Shown here piece by piece: positions 43,782 through 52,412 of a stretch of 55,143 nt of DNA. The DNA comes from Syntrophobacterales bacterium (GTDB lineage: Bacteria; Desulfobacterota; Syntrophia; Syntrophales; UBA5619). Every line of letters starts with the position of its first letter. Position 1 is the stretch's first letter. The position numbers and the translations under genes were made by a program. Below the pieces are notes generated by a model that had not been told where the DNA came from, searched no databases, and was given only the letters and a program-made list of their open reading frames with translations. The DNA is taken from contig JAHYJE010000024.1 of the NCBI GenBank assembly GCA_019429105.1, positions 1 to 55,143 on the forward strand. The letters run 5' to 3'.

Positions 43782-44099
43782 TTATCTCTTCAGCCCCTCC
43801 AATTGCTTCTCCACCTTGTTTTGAACAACGGCCGTCGCACACGAAAAGAAATTCGCCACACACGGCACTTCGAGTCTGTAGATCATTTCCCTGCCGACTT
43901 TCCGTGAAGAAATGATGCCTGATTCTTTCAGAACAAGCAGATGTTTGGAAATAGTGGATTTATCCAAATTGAATAATTTAAATATTTCGGAAAAGGAGCG
44001 TTCACCATCCAGGATAAATCCGATGACCATCATCCGCACGGGATGGCCCATCGCCTTAACAACCTTAGCCCTCAATTCCGCTTCGGAAAATGTTATCAA
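43782..44099 (-). CDS. ArsR-family transcriptional regulator
   Basis: A 105-aa winged-helix repressor. Residues about 12-75 form the family core (KAMGHPVRMMVIGFIL, FSEIFKLFNLDKSTISKHLLVLKESGIISSRKVGREMIYRL). The C-terminal end carries VPCVANFFSCATAV, a CX6C pair that could bind metal or sense redox state. TTG start with AAGGAG upstream and a strong promoter at 44133-44161. It lies 40 bp before the disrupted cytochrome gene on the same strand and probably controls it. Ligand unknown. Confidence 0.9.
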   Translation of the reverse strand: MITFSEAELRAKVVKAMGHPVRMMVIGFILDGERSFSEIFKLFNLDKSTISKHLLVLKESGIISSRKVGREMIYRLEVPCVANFFSCATAVVQNKVEKQLEGLKR

Positions 44100-44132
44100 A
44101 TACTTGCTCCTTCAAATCGCTAAGCTGCTGTT

Positions 44133-44161
44133 CATATGCCTTCCAACCAATCTTTTGTCAA
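44133..44161 (-). promoter_or_regulatory. Predicted sigma70 promoter of the arsR-like gene
   Basis: Minus strand TTGACA (44156-44161), a 17-base spacer and CATATG (44133-44138). The -10 is a moderate match (four of six). It lies about 30 bp upstream of the TTG start. Confidence 0.5.
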
Positions 44162-44280
44162 GGTAAATTTATTGGCGATACGACAAACTGATCAAGCGAT
44201 TGCGGCGCCGCTGCCGAAGGCTTCCCAATCTTCTGCTGCCCCGTGAAAACCCGGATTGCCGGGATGAGACATTGATGGCG

Positions 44281-45342
44281 TTATCCCTTTAAAATCGGCC
44301 AATAGGCCGCTTGCAGCTTCCGCACTTTTTCTATTGCCGGTTCGTTATCCAAATTGGCCTTGCCCGCCAGACGCGCCACCGCTTCGGGCGTGGTCCGGGT
44401 TTCTCCGAGAAACTCCAGCAAAACCGCCCGCACGCATTTTACCAAACCCTGAACATTATACCCGCCTTCCAGCGCCGCAACAATGCGACCACCGCAAACT
44501 TCTTCCGCAAGATCGAGCAGCAGGCGGGCCAGGCAGGCAAAGCCCGCGGGCGTCACCCTCATCTCCCCGAGCGGATCGCCTTCATAAGGGTCGAACCCTG
44601 CCGAAACCAGGATAAGCTCCGGGCGGAATTTATGGGCTACCGGCAGAAGAATATCTTGGAAAACTCTTATGTATGCGGCATCGCCCGCACCGGGCCGCAG
44701 GGGAACGTTGATCGTATAGCCGGCGCCCTCCCCCTGCCCGATTTCCTCCGGGCGGCCCGTCCCCGGGTAGGCGGGAGACTGATGCGTCGAAAAATACAGC
44801 ACCTGTTTATCATCATAAAAGGCATTCTGCGTGCCGTTGCCATGATGGAGATCCCAATCAACGATCAAAACGCGCTTCATCCCCAGCCGGGCCATGGCGT
44901 GCATGGCCCCGATGGCTATGTTGTTGAAGATGCAAAAACCCGCCGCATCCTTTCCCTGCGCATGATGACCAGGCGGTCGCACCAGGGCGAAGGCGTTGTC
45001 CGTCTCCCCGGAAACAACGCTGTCAATGGCGGCAATAACCCCGCCTGCGGCCAGCCTTGCCGTAGCGAACGTTTCGGAAGTTGCGGCGGTGTCGGGATCG
45101 AGCATCGTCAGGGTCTTTCCCGTCGTAGCAGCGACAGCCTCGATATACGCGGGGAGGTGCACCCGCTCCAATTCGTTTTGCAGGGCGTATCTCGCCTCGA
45201 TATTGCTGAATTTCCACGACATATCGGGATTTTCGAGCATCTCGTAGATCGCCGTCAACCGCTCGGGAGACTCGGGCGGGCTGAAGACGCCGCCGTGCCG
45301 CACATATTGAGCATTTTTAACAATTCCGGTATTTTTTGCCAT
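44281..45342 (-). CDS. Histone-deacetylase-family hydrolase (AcuC/acetylpolyamine amidohydrolase-like)
   Basis: A 353-aa metal-dependent deacetylase of the arginase/HDAC fold. The catalytic dyad is in RPPGHHAQGKDAAGFC near residue 122; the zinc ligands are in VLIVDWDLHHGNGTQ near 170 and LILVSAGFDPYEGDPLGEM near 243; a GGYN follows near 296. Bacterial relatives remove acetyl groups from acetyl-CoA synthetase, polyamines or other small molecules. A class-II-like synthetase-regulating role would fit an organism using acyl-CoA ligases, but that is inference. Single gene, no clear operon partner. Confidence 0.9.
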   Translation of the reverse strand: MAKNTGIVKNAQYVRHGGVFSPPESPERLTAIYEMLENPDMSWKFSNIEARYALQNELERVHLPAYIEAVAATTGKTLTMLDPDTAATSETFATARLAAGGVIAAIDSVVSGETDNAFALVRPPGHHAQGKDAAGFCIFNNIAIGAMHAMARLGMKRVLIVDWDLHHGNGTQNAFYDDKQVLYFSTHQSPAYPGTGRPEEIGQGEGAGYTINVPLRPGAGDAAYIRVFQDILLPVAHKFRPELILVSAGFDPYEGDPLGEMRVTPAGFACLARLLLDLAEEVCGGRIVAALEGGYNVQGLVKCVRAVLLEFLGETRTTPEAVARLAGKANLDNEPAIEKVRKLQAAYWPILKG

Positions 45343-45742
45343 CTCTTTCCTGTATCATTGATGAAGGGCAAACGTTCCGGGAGCCGCTGCATCCAGGGAA
45401 GCGCCTTCGCAATGTCTCCATAATCGGGAATATCACGGGAAATCAGCGATATCCTCGTTCCGCTGGTGTAGTCGCGATCACAATCGTCAAGGGAGAAAAG
45501 ATCGTTTTCCCCGCTGCTTCCCCAGCGGGACTTTGGTTGTTACTAATATGTGAGGCTGGCCGCTGTCAAACTCTTTTATGCGATGCCTGTCCGGGCAGCC
45601 CCGTCCCCCGGAAAAACCGGCAACCCCGGAAAAGCTATTGACAAAATTTCCCTCATGCGGTTATAAGCGGCAAGGAAAATGCACTCGGGAATCTCCAGAA
45701 ACCCGAAAGAATTGAACGTTTGATTCGTTATAGGTGTGGGTC
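45343..45742. other. Intergenic region upstream of the tat genes
   Basis: About 400 bp without a gene. It contains a GC-rich hairpin (CCCGCTG/CAGCGGG near 45,511-45,531) and the sigma70 promoter at 45638-45666. Nothing else was recognised. Confidence 0.6.
45638..45666 (+). promoter_or_regulatory. Predicted sigma70 promoter of the tatA-tatC-pbp-dap run
   Basis: TTGACA (45638-45643), exactly 17 bases, then TTATAA (45661-45666), about 77 bp before the tatA start. It is the only strong plus-strand promoter seen ahead of the closely spaced genes through 52042. Confidence 0.7.
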
Positions 45743-46057
45743 ATGTTTGGTATTGGTATGCCGGAGTTGTTGGTAATCGCGGTAGTCGCATTGCTTGTGG
45801 TGGGCCCCAAGAAGCTGCCTGATATTGCCAAAGCATTGGGCAAGGGACTTTCTGAATTCCGCAGGGCGGCCGACGGCGCCACGGAAACGATCAAGGAAAC
45901 TCTGAAAACCGACGAGTTGAAAAAGGACATGGACGGCATAAAAGAGGCCCTGCTTCATGGCGGCAAGGAAGAGACAAAAAACGCCGCTTCCGATTCTACC
46001 GCGGCCGAGGATAAAAAGAATTCCCCCAAAGACGCCGAACCCAAACCTCATGAATAG
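45743..46057 (+). CDS. tatA: Twin-arginine translocase TatA/TatB-type subunit
   Basis: A 104-aa membrane subunit of the twin-arginine exporter of folded proteins. The N-terminal helix MPELLVIAVVALLVVGPKK (about 5-23) has the glutamate, the hydrophobic span and the GPKKLP hinge of the family, followed by an amphipathic helix (DIAKALGKGLSEFRRAADGA) and a charged tail ending at residue 104. GP-x-x-LP fits both TatA and TatB; the length and the long tail leave TatB possible. The ATG at 45743 is chosen because the helix starts there. tatC follows 42 bp on. Confidence 0.9.
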   Translation: MFGIGMPELLVIAVVALLVVGPKKLPDIAKALGKGLSEFRRAADGATETIKETLKTDELKKDMDGIKEALLHGGKEETKNAASDSTAAEDKKNSPKDAEPKPHE

Positions 46058-46099
46058 CCTTCCGCAGGCGCCTCTAAACATTTTTTTACCGATAAATCT

Positions 46100-46882
46100 A
46101 TGGAAACGGAAAATTCAGAAGAAGAAGAAAAACTGCCCCTGACCTCGCACCTTGAAGAGTTGAAGGCGCGTCTGATCAGGGTGCTGATCGTAATCGGCGT
46201 CGGCTTCGGGGTCTGCTATCTGTTTAAGGACTGGTCCTTCAGGGTAATCACCAAACCGCTGGTAGAGGCGCTGCCGGCGCAAAGTTCGATGATCTTCACG
46301 GGCCTTCCGGAGGCTTTTTTCATTCACATGAAGATTGCCTTTTTCGCTTCCATTTTGCTGACGGCCCCTTACACCCTGTTCGAGATCTGGCGCTTCGTCT
46401 CTCCCGGGCTTTACAAAAAGGAAAAACGGACAGTCGTTCCGTTTGTCTTTTTCTCCTCCCTCCTTTTTGCCGGCGGGGTGCTGTTCGGTTATTTTATCGC
46501 GCTGCCGCCGGCCTTTCGTTTTTTTGTCAGCTTTTCAACCGACTTTTTAAAGCCGATGATCTCGTTTCGTGAATATTTGAGTTTGACGCTTAAATTTCTG
46601 CTCGCCTTCGGTCTCAGTTTCGAGATGCCGGTATTCATGTTTTTTCTTGCCAAGATCGGGGTCGTCAACTCAAAGATGCTGGCAAAGCAGCGGCGCTACG
46701 CAATTCTGATTATTTTTATCGCCGCCGCCATTCTCACCCCGTCCCCGGATGCCATCAGCCAGATTCTGATGGCGGGTCCGCTCCTGGTTCTCTATGAGGT
46801 CAGCATTGTTCTGACAAAATTCGCCGGCAAGAAAAAAACATCCCCCGAAGAAGCCGAAAACGAGGAAGCCGACCAATCATGA
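46100..46882 (+). CDS. tatC: Sec-independent translocase TatC
   Basis: The 260-aa TatC recognises twin-arginine signal peptides. It starts with acidic residues and LPLTSHLEELKARLIRVLIVIG near residue 11, the signature HLEELR-type motif, and has six hydrophobic spans. The FEIWRFVSPGLYKKEKRTV loop near 95 and a C-terminal LTPSPDAISQILMAGPLLVLYEVSI stretch are conserved. The stop overlaps the next ATG (ATGA). Tat export would serve metalloenzymes and Fe-S proteins. Confidence 0.96.
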   Translation: METENSEEEEKLPLTSHLEELKARLIRVLIVIGVGFGVCYLFKDWSFRVITKPLVEALPAQSSMIFTGLPEAFFIHMKIAFFASILLTAPYTLFEIWRFVSPGLYKKEKRTVVPFVFFSSLLFAGGVLFGYFIALPPAFRFFVSFSTDFLKPMISFREYLSLTLKFLLAFGLSFEMPVFMFFLAKIGVVNSKMLAKQRRYAILIIFIAAAILTPSPDAISQILMAGPLLVLYEVSIVLTKFAGKKKTSPEEAENEEADQS

Positions 46883-48933
46883 CGCTTAGACATTACACCC
46901 CGGTAAAGAAGAGGCGATCATCCCGCCGCTCCCTTCTGGGGATCGCCGTTATTGCTTTTATAGTGCTTTTTGTCGGCGCCGCCCTCGCGGGAAGCAGTCT
47001 GGTATATTTCGCGCTGCTGCAGGAGCTGCCCAGTATTGCAGCCCTGAAGGATTACCGCCCGAGCATCACGACCAGGGTCTATGCGGACAACAACGAACTG
47101 ATTGACGAGTTTTTTCTCGAAAACCGCAAGGTTGTCAAGTACGAGGATATCCCGAAGATGGCCATCCAGGCCTTTATCGCCGCCGAAGACTCGCGTTTTT
47201 TCCAGCACGGCGGCTTCGACACGCAGAGCCTGTTTCGGGCCTTTTTCAAGAATGTCCGGGCGGGGCACATCGTCCAGGGGGGAAGCACTATTACCCAGCA
47301 GGTGGCAAAACTGCTTTACCTCTCCCCGGAGAAGAGCTACACGCGCAAGATCAAAGAGGCGCTCCTCGCCCTCAAGATTGAAAAATATCTGACCAAAGAG
47401 GAGATTATCACCCTCTATCTGAACCATATCTATCTCGGCCACGGAACCTACGGGATCGAGGCGGCCTCCCAGGGATATTTCGGGAAAAGCGTAAAAGAGC
47501 TGACGCTGGGCGAAATCGCGATTTTGGCCGGACTTCCAAAGGCGCCCAGCGCTTATTCCCCCTACCTGCACCCTGACAAATCCTACCAGAGGCAAAACTA
47601 CGTCCTCACCAGGATGCTGGAGGATGGATACATAACGGCCAAAGAGCGGGACCGGGCGCTGGCGACAAGGGTGCGGTTGCGCTCGATAAAGCCAAAAGAC
47701 AAGATCGCCGCTTATTTCATTGAAAACATTCGCCGCTACATCCTGGGAAAATACGGCGGAGACGTCCTTTACAAGGAAGGTCTGGAGGTTTACACAACGC
47801 TCGACATCAAGATGCAGCTGGCGGCGCGGGATGCCGTTGAACGCGGTGTAAGTGAAGTAGAAGAGCGGGAAGGCTACAAAAAAGGGGAGCTTCAGGGTTC
47901 CCTGTACGTGATGAATCCGAAAACAGGCGCCGTGCTGGCGATGGTGGGAGGACGTAATTTCCAACACAGCGAGTTCAACCGGGCGACTCAGTCCCGGCGC
48001 CAGCCGGGTTCGGCTTTTAAACCGCTGATCTACACCGCCGCCTTCGACAAGGGAATGACGCCCTCCACGGTTATCATTGATTCCCCGATCGTCTATCCCG
48101 ATCCCCAGCAGCCGGACGGGGTGTGGACGCCTCAAAATTTTGACCGGAAATTCCTCGGACCGACGACGCTGCACAATGGCCTGATCCATTCCCGGAACAT
48201 CATCTCGATCAAGATTCTGGAAGAAATAGGGGTGGATTACGCGATTTCCTATGCTAAAAACATGGGAATAACCTCGCCTTTGGTACGCAACCTCTCTTTG
48301 GCCCTCGGCACCGCCGGCGTTACCCTGCAGGAACTTGTCCAGGCTTACGGGGTGCTTGCCAACGGGGGGCAGCGGGTTCAGCCCTTCTTCATCAAAAAGA
48401 TCGTCGATCGCACCGGACATATCTTTGAAGAGACCCAGCCCAGGTCTGAACAGGTGATGGACCCGCGGATCGCGTTTGTGACGACATGGGTCATGCAGGA
48501 TGTCGTGGAAAGCGGCACGGCGCAGATGATAAAGAAGCTCGGAAGACCGGTGGCCGGGAAAACCGGGACAACTGACGATACCCGCGACGCCTGGTTCCTC
48601 GGTTTCACCCCGTCGCTGGTTGCGGGGGCATGGGTGGGATTCGACCAGGAAAGATCGATGGGACGACAGGAGGTGGGTGGCCGGGCGGCGGCGCCGATCT
48701 GGCTCTATTTTGCACAAAAGGCTTTGGAAGAAACGCCTGCCGAGCAATTTCCCGCCCCGGAGGGAATCGTTTTCGTCAAGGTCAGGCAAAAAACCGGTGT
48801 GCCGGATCAGGGATCGGGCAAGGATGTGATCTATGAATGTTTTCTCGAAGGAACAACCCCCGATGGCGTCGAGACGATCCTCCCGGAAAATCTGCCCACG
48901 GCAATCCCGAGAGCGGAAGTGGAGTCGGATTGA
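46879..48933 (+). CDS. Class A penicillin-binding protein (PBP1a-type)
   Basis: A 684-aa bifunctional peptidoglycan synthase. After a membrane anchor (SLLGIAVIAFIVLFVGAALAG, about 18-40), the glycosyltransferase domain shows EDSRFFQHGGFD near residue 99 with the catalytic Glu, then GGSTITQQVAKLLY near 135. The transpeptidase domain has the nucleophile motif SAFK near 376, SRN near 440 and KTGTTDDTRDAW near 560. The protein lies in the inner membrane and polymerises and cross-links murein. It follows tatC with overlap and precedes dapF, so a cell-wall set is grouped here. No signs of truncation. Confidence 0.95.
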   Translation: MTLRHYTPVKKRRSSRRSLLGIAVIAFIVLFVGAALAGSSLVYFALLQELPSIAALKDYRPSITTRVYADNNELIDEFFLENRKVVKYEDIPKMAIQAFIAAEDSRFFQHGGFDTQSLFRAFFKNVRAGHIVQGGSTITQQVAKLLYLSPEKSYTRKIKEALLALKIEKYLTKEEIITLYLNHIYLGHGTYGIEAASQGYFGKSVKELTLGEIAILAGLPKAPSAYSPYLHPDKSYQRQNYVLTRMLEDGYITAKERDRALATRVRLRSIKPKDKIAAYFIENIRRYILGKYGGDVLYKEGLEVYTTLDIKMQLAARDAVERGVSEVEEREGYKKGELQGSLYVMNPKTGAVLAMVGGRNFQHSEFNRATQSRRQPGSAFKPLIYTAAFDKGMTPSTVIIDSPIVYPDPQQPDGVWTPQNFDRKFLGPTTLHNGLIHSRNIISIKILEEIGVDYAISYAKNMGITSPLVRNLSLALGTAGVTLQELVQAYGVLANGGQRVQPFFIKKIVDRTGHIFEETQPRSEQVMDPRIAFVTTWVMQDVVESGTAQMIKKLGRPVAGKTGTTDDTRDAWFLGFTPSLVAGAWVGFDQERSMGRQEVGGRAAAPIWLYFAQKALEETPAEQFPAPEGIVFVKVRQKTGVPDQGSGKDVIYECFLEGTTPDGVETILPENLPTAIPRAEVESD

Positions 48934-48981
48934 TCGTTTGGGTAGGGACGGTTCACGAACCGCTCGTACAGAAAGGTTCTT

Positions 48982-49809
48982 ATGATTGAATTTTATAAGC
49001 TAAGCGGCAGCGGCAATGATTTCATATTCATCGACAATATGGACAGAAATCTTCAAGTCGGAGACCTGGCTTCCTTTGCAAAAACCGTCTGTGCGCGGCA
49101 GGTTTCCGTTGGAGCGGACGGCCTTATTGTGATTGAACCTTCCGCCAAGGTTGATTTCCGTTGGCGTTTTTTCAACGCCGATGGTTCGGAAGCGGCGATG
49201 TGCGGCAACGGAGGGCGCTGCGCCGCGCGCTTTGCCTTCCTTAAGGGAATTGCCGGACCGCGGATGTCCTTTGAAACGATTGCAGGCGTCATCGATGCCG
49301 AGATAAAAGACGATGTCGCAAAGATCCATATGACCGCCCCGCACAGCCTTGCTCTGGACGACCAAATCAGGGTCGGGGGAAGGGACATTGCCGTTCACAG
49401 CGTGGATACCGGAGTCCCCCATGCAATTCATTTTATAGAAGATATTGATCAGTTCGACGTCTTTCATGTCGGACGGGAAATACGTCGGCATGCCCATTAC
49501 CAGCCAGCCGGAACCAACGCGAATTTTGTCCTGGTTGTTGACGACCACACGCTTCGGGTACGGACTTACGAGCGGGGCGTCGAGGATGAAACCCTCGCCT
49601 GTGGAACCGGCTCCGTCGCCTCGGCCCTGCTCGCCGCCTGCAAGGGTTTCGTCCAGTCGCCGGTTGCGGTCCACGTAAAAAGCGGCGAAATACTGACAAT
49701 ATACTTTAAAAAGACGAACGACGGCTTTACCGATGTTTATTTAGAGGGAAAGGTCGCTGTCGTATATCAGGGAAAACTGTGGGATGAAGCATGGAGGAAG
49801 GGGGAATGA
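48982..49809 (+). CDS. dapF: Diaminopimelate epimerase
   Basis: DapF converts LL- to meso-diaminopimelate for lysine and peptidoglycan synthesis. The 275-aa protein has both catalytic cysteines: MCGNGGRC near residue 74 and ACGTGSVASALLA near 210, plus the N-terminal SGSGNDFIFIDN-like substrate loop. RBS AAAGG lies near the ATG. The stop overlaps the dapL start (ATGA). Together with DapL it completes the aminotransferase route to meso-DAP. Confidence 0.97.
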   Translation: MIEFYKLSGSGNDFIFIDNMDRNLQVGDLASFAKTVCARQVSVGADGLIVIEPSAKVDFRWRFFNADGSEAAMCGNGGRCAARFAFLKGIAGPRMSFETIAGVIDAEIKDDVAKIHMTAPHSLALDDQIRVGGRDIAVHSVDTGVPHAIHFIEDIDQFDVFHVGREIRRHAHYQPAGTNANFVLVVDDHTLRVRTYERGVEDETLACGTGSVASALLAACKGFVQSPVAVHVKSGEILTIYFKKTNDGFTDVYLEGKVAVVYQGKLWDEAWRKGE

Positions 49810-50975
49810 GCGTGCAGATTGCCGAGCGTTTGACAAAAATACCGCCTTATCTGTTTATGGAATTGAGGAAAAAGATCGCCGCCGCCAGGGCGGCCGGCGT
49901 TGACGTGATCAGTCTCGCGATCGGGGACCCGGTCGAGCCGACCCCGGAGGCGATCATCGCGGAGCTCTGCCTTCAGGCCCGCGACCCGGAAAACCACCGC
50001 TATCCGACGGACGAGGAGAAGGGGATGTTCGCCTTTCGCCAGGAGGTCGCCTCCTGGTACAAGAAGCGATATGAGGTCAGCCTTGACCCGGCGACTGAGA
50101 TACTTGGTCTCATCGGTTCCAAGGAGGGTTGTCGCCATTTTATCACGGCCTGCATCAACCCCGGGGACATTGTGCTGATGACCGACCCCGGTTACCCGGC
50201 TTACCGGGCAAGCATCCTGCTGGGGGGCGGCATTCCCTGGAGTGTTCCGATCCGGCCGGAAAATGGATATCTGCCCGTCTTTGAGGAAATACCCAAAGAT
50301 GTGCTGCAAAAGGCCCGGGGGATGTTTTTGAACTATCCGAATAACCCGACAGGGGCCTGCGCGACCCGTGACTTTTTTGATAAGCTGGTCATCTTCGCGA
50401 AGAAAAACAACATCGCCGTTTGCTACGACAACCCTTACAGCGAGGTTGTCTTCCCAGGCCAGGAGCGATTGAGCTTCATGTCCGCCGCGGGGGCGAAGGA
50501 GGTGGGCGTTGAGCTGAACTCCCTTTCCAAACCTTACAACATGACCGGCTGGCGGATCGGCATGGCCATCGGCAACAGGGAGCTGATTGCCGCGATGAGC
50601 AAGGTCAAGGAAAACACCGACTCCGGCATCTTCAACCCGATCCAGTTCGCCGGGATTCGAGCGCTGCGAAACGAAGACGGAAACATAGACCGCATGCTTC
50701 AGATTTACGCTGCCCGCCGCAAAAGGGTTTTACAGACGCTCGCCAAGATCGGGATAGACTTCAATCCGCCCAAGGGTACTTTCTACCTGTGGATTCCGAC
50801 CCCGCAGGGGATGAGTTCCCTGGAATTCACCAACCACCTGTTCGAGAAGGCGGCTGTTGTCGTGGCATCAGGCACCGCCTATGGGCAGTACGGCGAAGGA
50901 TTTGTCCGCATCTCGCTGACTGTGCCGGATAAACGGCTGGAAGAGGCTATGGCCCGTATTGAAAGCGCAGCGTAA
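49806..50975 (+). CDS. dapL: LL-diaminopimelate aminotransferase
   Basis: A 389-aa fold-type I PLP aminotransferase. The PLP lysine is in NSLSKPYNMTGWRIGMAIG near residue 237, with the conserved NYPNNPTGA near 178 and YDNPYSEV near 206. The wording matches the DapL branch, which makes LL-DAP directly from tetrahydrodipicolinate and bypasses succinyl intermediates, as is common in Desulfobacterota. Adjacent dapF supports this. I choose ATG 49806, which overlaps the dapF stop and begins MSVQIAERLTKIPPYLF, over one 15 bp upstream. A generic alanine/aspartate aminotransferase is a lesser possibility. Confidence 0.93.
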   Translation: MSVQIAERLTKIPPYLFMELRKKIAAARAAGVDVISLAIGDPVEPTPEAIIAELCLQARDPENHRYPTDEEKGMFAFRQEVASWYKKRYEVSLDPATEILGLIGSKEGCRHFITACINPGDIVLMTDPGYPAYRASILLGGGIPWSVPIRPENGYLPVFEEIPKDVLQKARGMFLNYPNNPTGACATRDFFDKLVIFAKKNNIAVCYDNPYSEVVFPGQERLSFMSAAGAKEVGVELNSLSKPYNMTGWRIGMAIGNRELIAAMSKVKENTDSGIFNPIQFAGIRALRNEDGNIDRMLQIYAARRKRVLQTLAKIGIDFNPPKGTFYLWIPTPQGMSSLEFTNHLFEKAAVVVASGTAYGQYGEGFVRISLTVPDKRLEEAMARIESAA

Positions 50976-51010
50976 TCTTCATAAAAGGCCTTTGCCTGAG
51001 GAAACAATAA

Positions 51011-52042
51011 ATGGAAATTGGAATTATCGGCCTGCCGCAAAGCGGGAAAAGCTCCCTGTTTGAGATTATGACCGGCGTCAAGAGCCGTGACCTGCACGGT
51101 GAGATCTGCGTGCGAGGGCTCGCGGCCGTGCCCGACCCCCGCTTCGAGAGGCTGGTTGAAATCTTCGCGCCGGCCAAGGTCTCGCCCGCCAGAATTCCCT
51201 TCAGCGATGTTAACGCCGCAGGGGAAAAGGCATGGAATGCCGTCCGTCAGAGCCTCTCCGGGGCTGACGGGCTTGTCCATATCGTTGACGCCTTCACCGC
51301 ACTTGATCTCGCGGAGGCGCTTGGCCGCTACCGCAAGCTTGAAGACGAGCTGATCCTTTCCGACCTGCTGATCGTGGAAAACCGTCTGGAACGGCTCGCC
51401 AAAACGGCAAAAAAACCGCTGCCCCCGCAGGACGCCCTGCACGCCGCGGTTCTGCCGAGGCTTCTGGAACAGCTCGAGGGCGGCAAGCCGCTACGGGGAT
51501 TGCCGCTTTCCGATGAAGAGAAGCACGGCCTGAGGAGCTTTTCCTTCTGGACAATTCGCCCGGAACTTGTGGTCGTCAATACCCCGGAGGACGATCCATC
51601 GGTCGCCAATGCCTTTTTGCAGGCATTGGGAACGGCTGTTCCCGGCATCGGCATCTGCTGTGAAATCGAGGCGGAGCTGATCGCCCTGCCCGTGGGAGAA
51701 CGCAATGAATTTCTCCAGTCGCTTGGCATCGCCGAGGCCGCCTTTGGCCGGGTGATTAAAGCCGCTTTCTCCCTCCTCGGCCAGATTTCCTACTTCACCG
51801 TCGGCGAGGACGAGGTCAAGGCCTGGGTAATCCCCGCCGGAACAAAGGCCCCGAAGGCCGCCGGGGTCATCCATAACGATTTCGAACGGGGGTTCATCAA
51901 GGCCGAGGTTATTGGCTACGAGGAGTTCATCGCCTGCGGCGGCAGCTACGCCGGGGTCAGAAGCCAGGGGAAACTCCGTCTCGAGGGCAAGGAGTATATT
52001 GTTCAGGACGGCGAGATCATCAATTTCCGGTTTAATGTGTAA
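51011..52042 (+). CDS. YchF/Obg-like translation-associated GTPase paralog
   Basis: A 343-aa protein of the YchF family of ribosome-associated P-loop ATPases. The nucleotide loop GLPQSGKSSLF is at residues 7-17. The C-terminal TGS-type domain is complete (GSYAGVRSQGKLRLEGKEY, then QDGEIINFRFNV). The central section is shorter than in classical YchF, and the region that usually reads NVDE is replaced by VVNTPED near 195, so nucleotide preference may differ. It ends the plus-strand run after dapL (35-bp gap). Classical YchF is probably encoded elsewhere. Confidence 0.85.
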   Translation: MEIGIIGLPQSGKSSLFEIMTGVKSRDLHGEICVRGLAAVPDPRFERLVEIFAPAKVSPARIPFSDVNAAGEKAWNAVRQSLSGADGLVHIVDAFTALDLAEALGRYRKLEDELILSDLLIVENRLERLAKTAKKPLPPQDALHAAVLPRLLEQLEGGKPLRGLPLSDEEKHGLRSFSFWTIRPELVVVNTPEDDPSVANAFLQALGTAVPGIGICCEIEAELIALPVGERNEFLQSLGIAEAAFGRVIKAAFSLLGQISYFTVGEDEVKAWVIPAGTKAPKAAGVIHNDFERGFIKAEVIGYEEFIACGGSYAGVRSQGKLRLEGKEYIVQDGEIINFRFNV

Positions 52043-52412
52043 ATAGCGATGCCGCACGGCGCCAATGAAAAATTGTCCCCCGGGCTTTGATTCCAGGTTT
52101 TGCTGCTGCACACAAAAAACTTGACATTATTTTTCAATTCTGTTTGTGAACCCCGACCAAGTTTGGAGTGCGGTAATGGCTCTTATGACATAAATCAGGT
52201 TTTTCCTTGGGTCGCTTTTCAAAGGGGCCGCCAGAGTGATCTTCGCTACTGAAACCATGGCATAAATATTAATGCAGCAAGGCTTTATAAATTTAACCGG
52301 CATTTAAGTCTTGGCCTTGTACAGGCAAAAGACCGTTTTGCATGAAATGCCTGATCCAGTTAGATAGGTATTCAATCTACAACGAGTTCAGGCAATCAAG
52401 AAGGGGGAGAAA
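52043..52412. other. Intergenic region upstream of the bam-type operon
   Basis: About 370 bp without a gene. A TTGACA hexamer at 52121-52126 has no good -10 at the right distance. CTTATG-A-CATAA at 52182-52193 resembles the half-sites upstream of ppsA. A sigma54-like GG-N10-GC spacing near 52311 is too weak to call. The RBS GGGGGAG lies before ATG 52413. Confidence 0.5.

Noticed and set aside
46918-48789. A 623-codon minus-strand frame
   Set aside because: Antisense to the penicillin-binding protein gene; rich in R, G and P without domain structure.
48944-48968. CGGTTC-AC-GAACCG palindrome before dapF, considered as a LexA-type box or terminator
   Set aside because: It lacks a T-run and does not match a known LexA consensus I can state with confidence; probably a small leader hairpin.
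52305-52330. A sigma54-like -24/-12 element upstream of the bamB-like gene
   Set aside because: Only the GG-N10-GC spacing fits; the flanking consensus bases do not.
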